From positions 682,001 through 746,000 of the forward strand of contig JADJXA010000002.1 of NCBI GenBank assembly GCA_016716065.1: a stretch of DNA of 64,000 nucleotides. The letters run 5' to 3'. How positions within the stretch are numbered: the first letter of the stretch is position 1; every line of letters begins with the position of its first letter. The notes beneath the pieces are model-generated. The model had not been told where the DNA came from, made no database searches, and saw nothing but the letters and a program-made list of their open reading frames with translations. The stretch is from Candidatus Leptovillus gracilis (lineage in GTDB: Bacteria; Chloroflexota; Anaerolineae; Promineifilales; Promineifilaceae). A program made the translations under genes and the position numbers. This document shows, one piece after another, positions 63,353 through 64,000 of the stretch.

Positions 63353-64000
63353 ATGAGTAAGCAGAAGGTTCTGGTAGTTGATGACGATAAAGATGTGGTG
63401 CGGCTGATGCAGGCGTATCTGGCTCAGGCGGGCTACGAGGTTTTGGTAGCTTATGATGGGGAAACGGCCGTTCACAGCCTTCGCCATGACAAACCAGACC
63501 TGGTTTTGTTGGACCTGATGCTGCCCCGCCTGGATGGGTGGGAAATCACCCGGCGGATACGCAGCGATCCCAATTTGTCGGCCACGCCCATTATTATGTT
63601 AACGGCTCGCATCGAAGATACCGAAAAAATAGTCGGCCTGGAAATGGGCGCCGATGATTATGTGACCAAACCGTATAACCCCCGTGAAGTGGTGGCCCGC
63701 GTGCGCGCCCGGCTGCGCAGCCCGGACGCCTTCCAGCCGCAAGTGTTGAAAGTGGGCCAGTTAGAGATGGACATTGGCCGACGAGAAGTGCAGGTAAACG
63801 GCCGTGCCGTAGACCTGACCCCTTCCGAATTTAATCTGCTCCATGTCATGCTGGAACAGGCCGGCTATGTACTTACCCGCAGCGAACTGGTGGAAAAGGG
63901 ACTGGGGGCTGATTATGAGGGCATCGAGCGCACCCTGGACAGCCACATCCGCAACTTACGCCGCAAAATCGAACCCGATCCTAAAAATCCCAGCTACATT
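63353..64000 (+). CDS. OmpR/PhoB-family response regulator (3' end cut by window)
   Basis: The frame is open from ATG 63353 to the end of the window. The receiver domain has the acidic pocket VLVVDDDKDVV (D10-D12), the phospho-acceptor LLDLMLPRLDG (D54), the Thr in IIMLTAR (T84) and the Lys in VTKPYNP (K106). The OmpR-type winged helix follows (RREVQVNGRAVDLTPSEFNL, TLDSHIRNLRRKIEPDP). AAGGTAG upstream of the ATG. A partner histidine kinase probably follows beyond the window. The histidine kinase at 43202 is too far for confident pairing. Confidence 0.95.
   Translation, partial: MSKQKVLVVDDDKDVVRLMQAYLAQAGYEVLVAYDGETAVHSLRHDKPDLVLLDLMLPRLDGWEITRRIRSDPNLSATPIIMLTARIEDTEKIVGLEMGADDYVTKPYNPREVVARVRARLRSPDAFQPQVLKVGQLEMDIGRREVQVNGRAVDLTPSEFNLLHVMLEQAGYVLTRSELVEKGLGADYEGIERTLDSHIRNLRRKIEPDPKNPSYI

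Overview
The window looks like chromosomal DNA of a Chloroflexota bacterium, probably the Anaerolineae/Ardenticatenia side. This is inferred from gene content and style: lipoproteins with Thr/Pro-rich linkers, STAND/BTAD regulators, a holin-like/phosphatase fusion, DUF2270 and FHA proteins. No rRNA is present to confirm it. GC is moderate to high, except in a short AT-richer stretch around 37.0-38.9 kb. There is no prophage, CRISPR array or intact insertion sequence.

Layout. 1-9 kb: end of glnS, a deoxynucleoside kinase, a nucleotidyltransferase-like gene, a probable 6S RNA with terminator, a metallo-beta-lactamase-fold hydrolase, a lipid kinase, a glycerophosphodiesterase, an AAA ATPase and pyruvate kinase. 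9-18 kb: an unknown protein, a lipoprotein, a helical acidic protein, an FHA pair, selD with an in-frame UGA (selenocysteine) missed by ordinary ORF calling, a phosphorylase-like protein and an M24 peptidase. 18-24.5 kb: rhomboid protease, DUF2270 protein, esterase, tatA-tatB-tatC, an oligopeptide-type binding protein and secG. 24.6-35 kb: ABC transporter pair, zinc-finger mini-protein, family-1 binding lipoprotein, glycerate kinase, a MalT/BTAD-type regulator and the holin-like/phosphatase fusion. 35-42.6 kb: a defence-like island with an Lhr-type helicase (frameshifted), a Phd/YefM-like protein, a DNA methyltransferase, a PD-(D/E)xK nuclease candidate, two DUF2791-type ATPases and an unknown protein. 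42.7-50.9 kb: a MITE with target-site duplication, tRNA-Ser(GGA), a membrane histidine kinase, a patatin, a GT-C-type membrane glycosyltransferase, aroC, a lipoprotein and a PspC protein. 51-64 kb: a DsbA-cyclophilin fusion lipoprotein, another lipoprotein, a GH63-like hydrolase, an EEP nuclease/phosphatase, a GT2 glycosyltransferase, two tandem HlyD adaptors with a MacB-type ABC exporter, a histidine phosphatase and the start of an OmpR-type response regulator.

Three patterns cut across the genes. (1) The palindrome ACGGCCGT is enormously over-represented, in coding and non-coding DNA and in all reading frames, like the HIP1 palindrome of cyanobacteria. (2) Many intergenic gaps, usually right after a stop codon, carry inverted repeats whose arms are built from tandem 6-8 nt words. 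Different copies use different words, yet several share one loop sequence (GGCGYTACCTCTGG). I know no name for this family, and it is my best candidate for something undescribed. (3) The 35-42.6 kb island combines BREX-type ATPases and a BREX-type helicase with a compact restriction-modification cassette but lacks the BREX core genes, so it may be a separate system.
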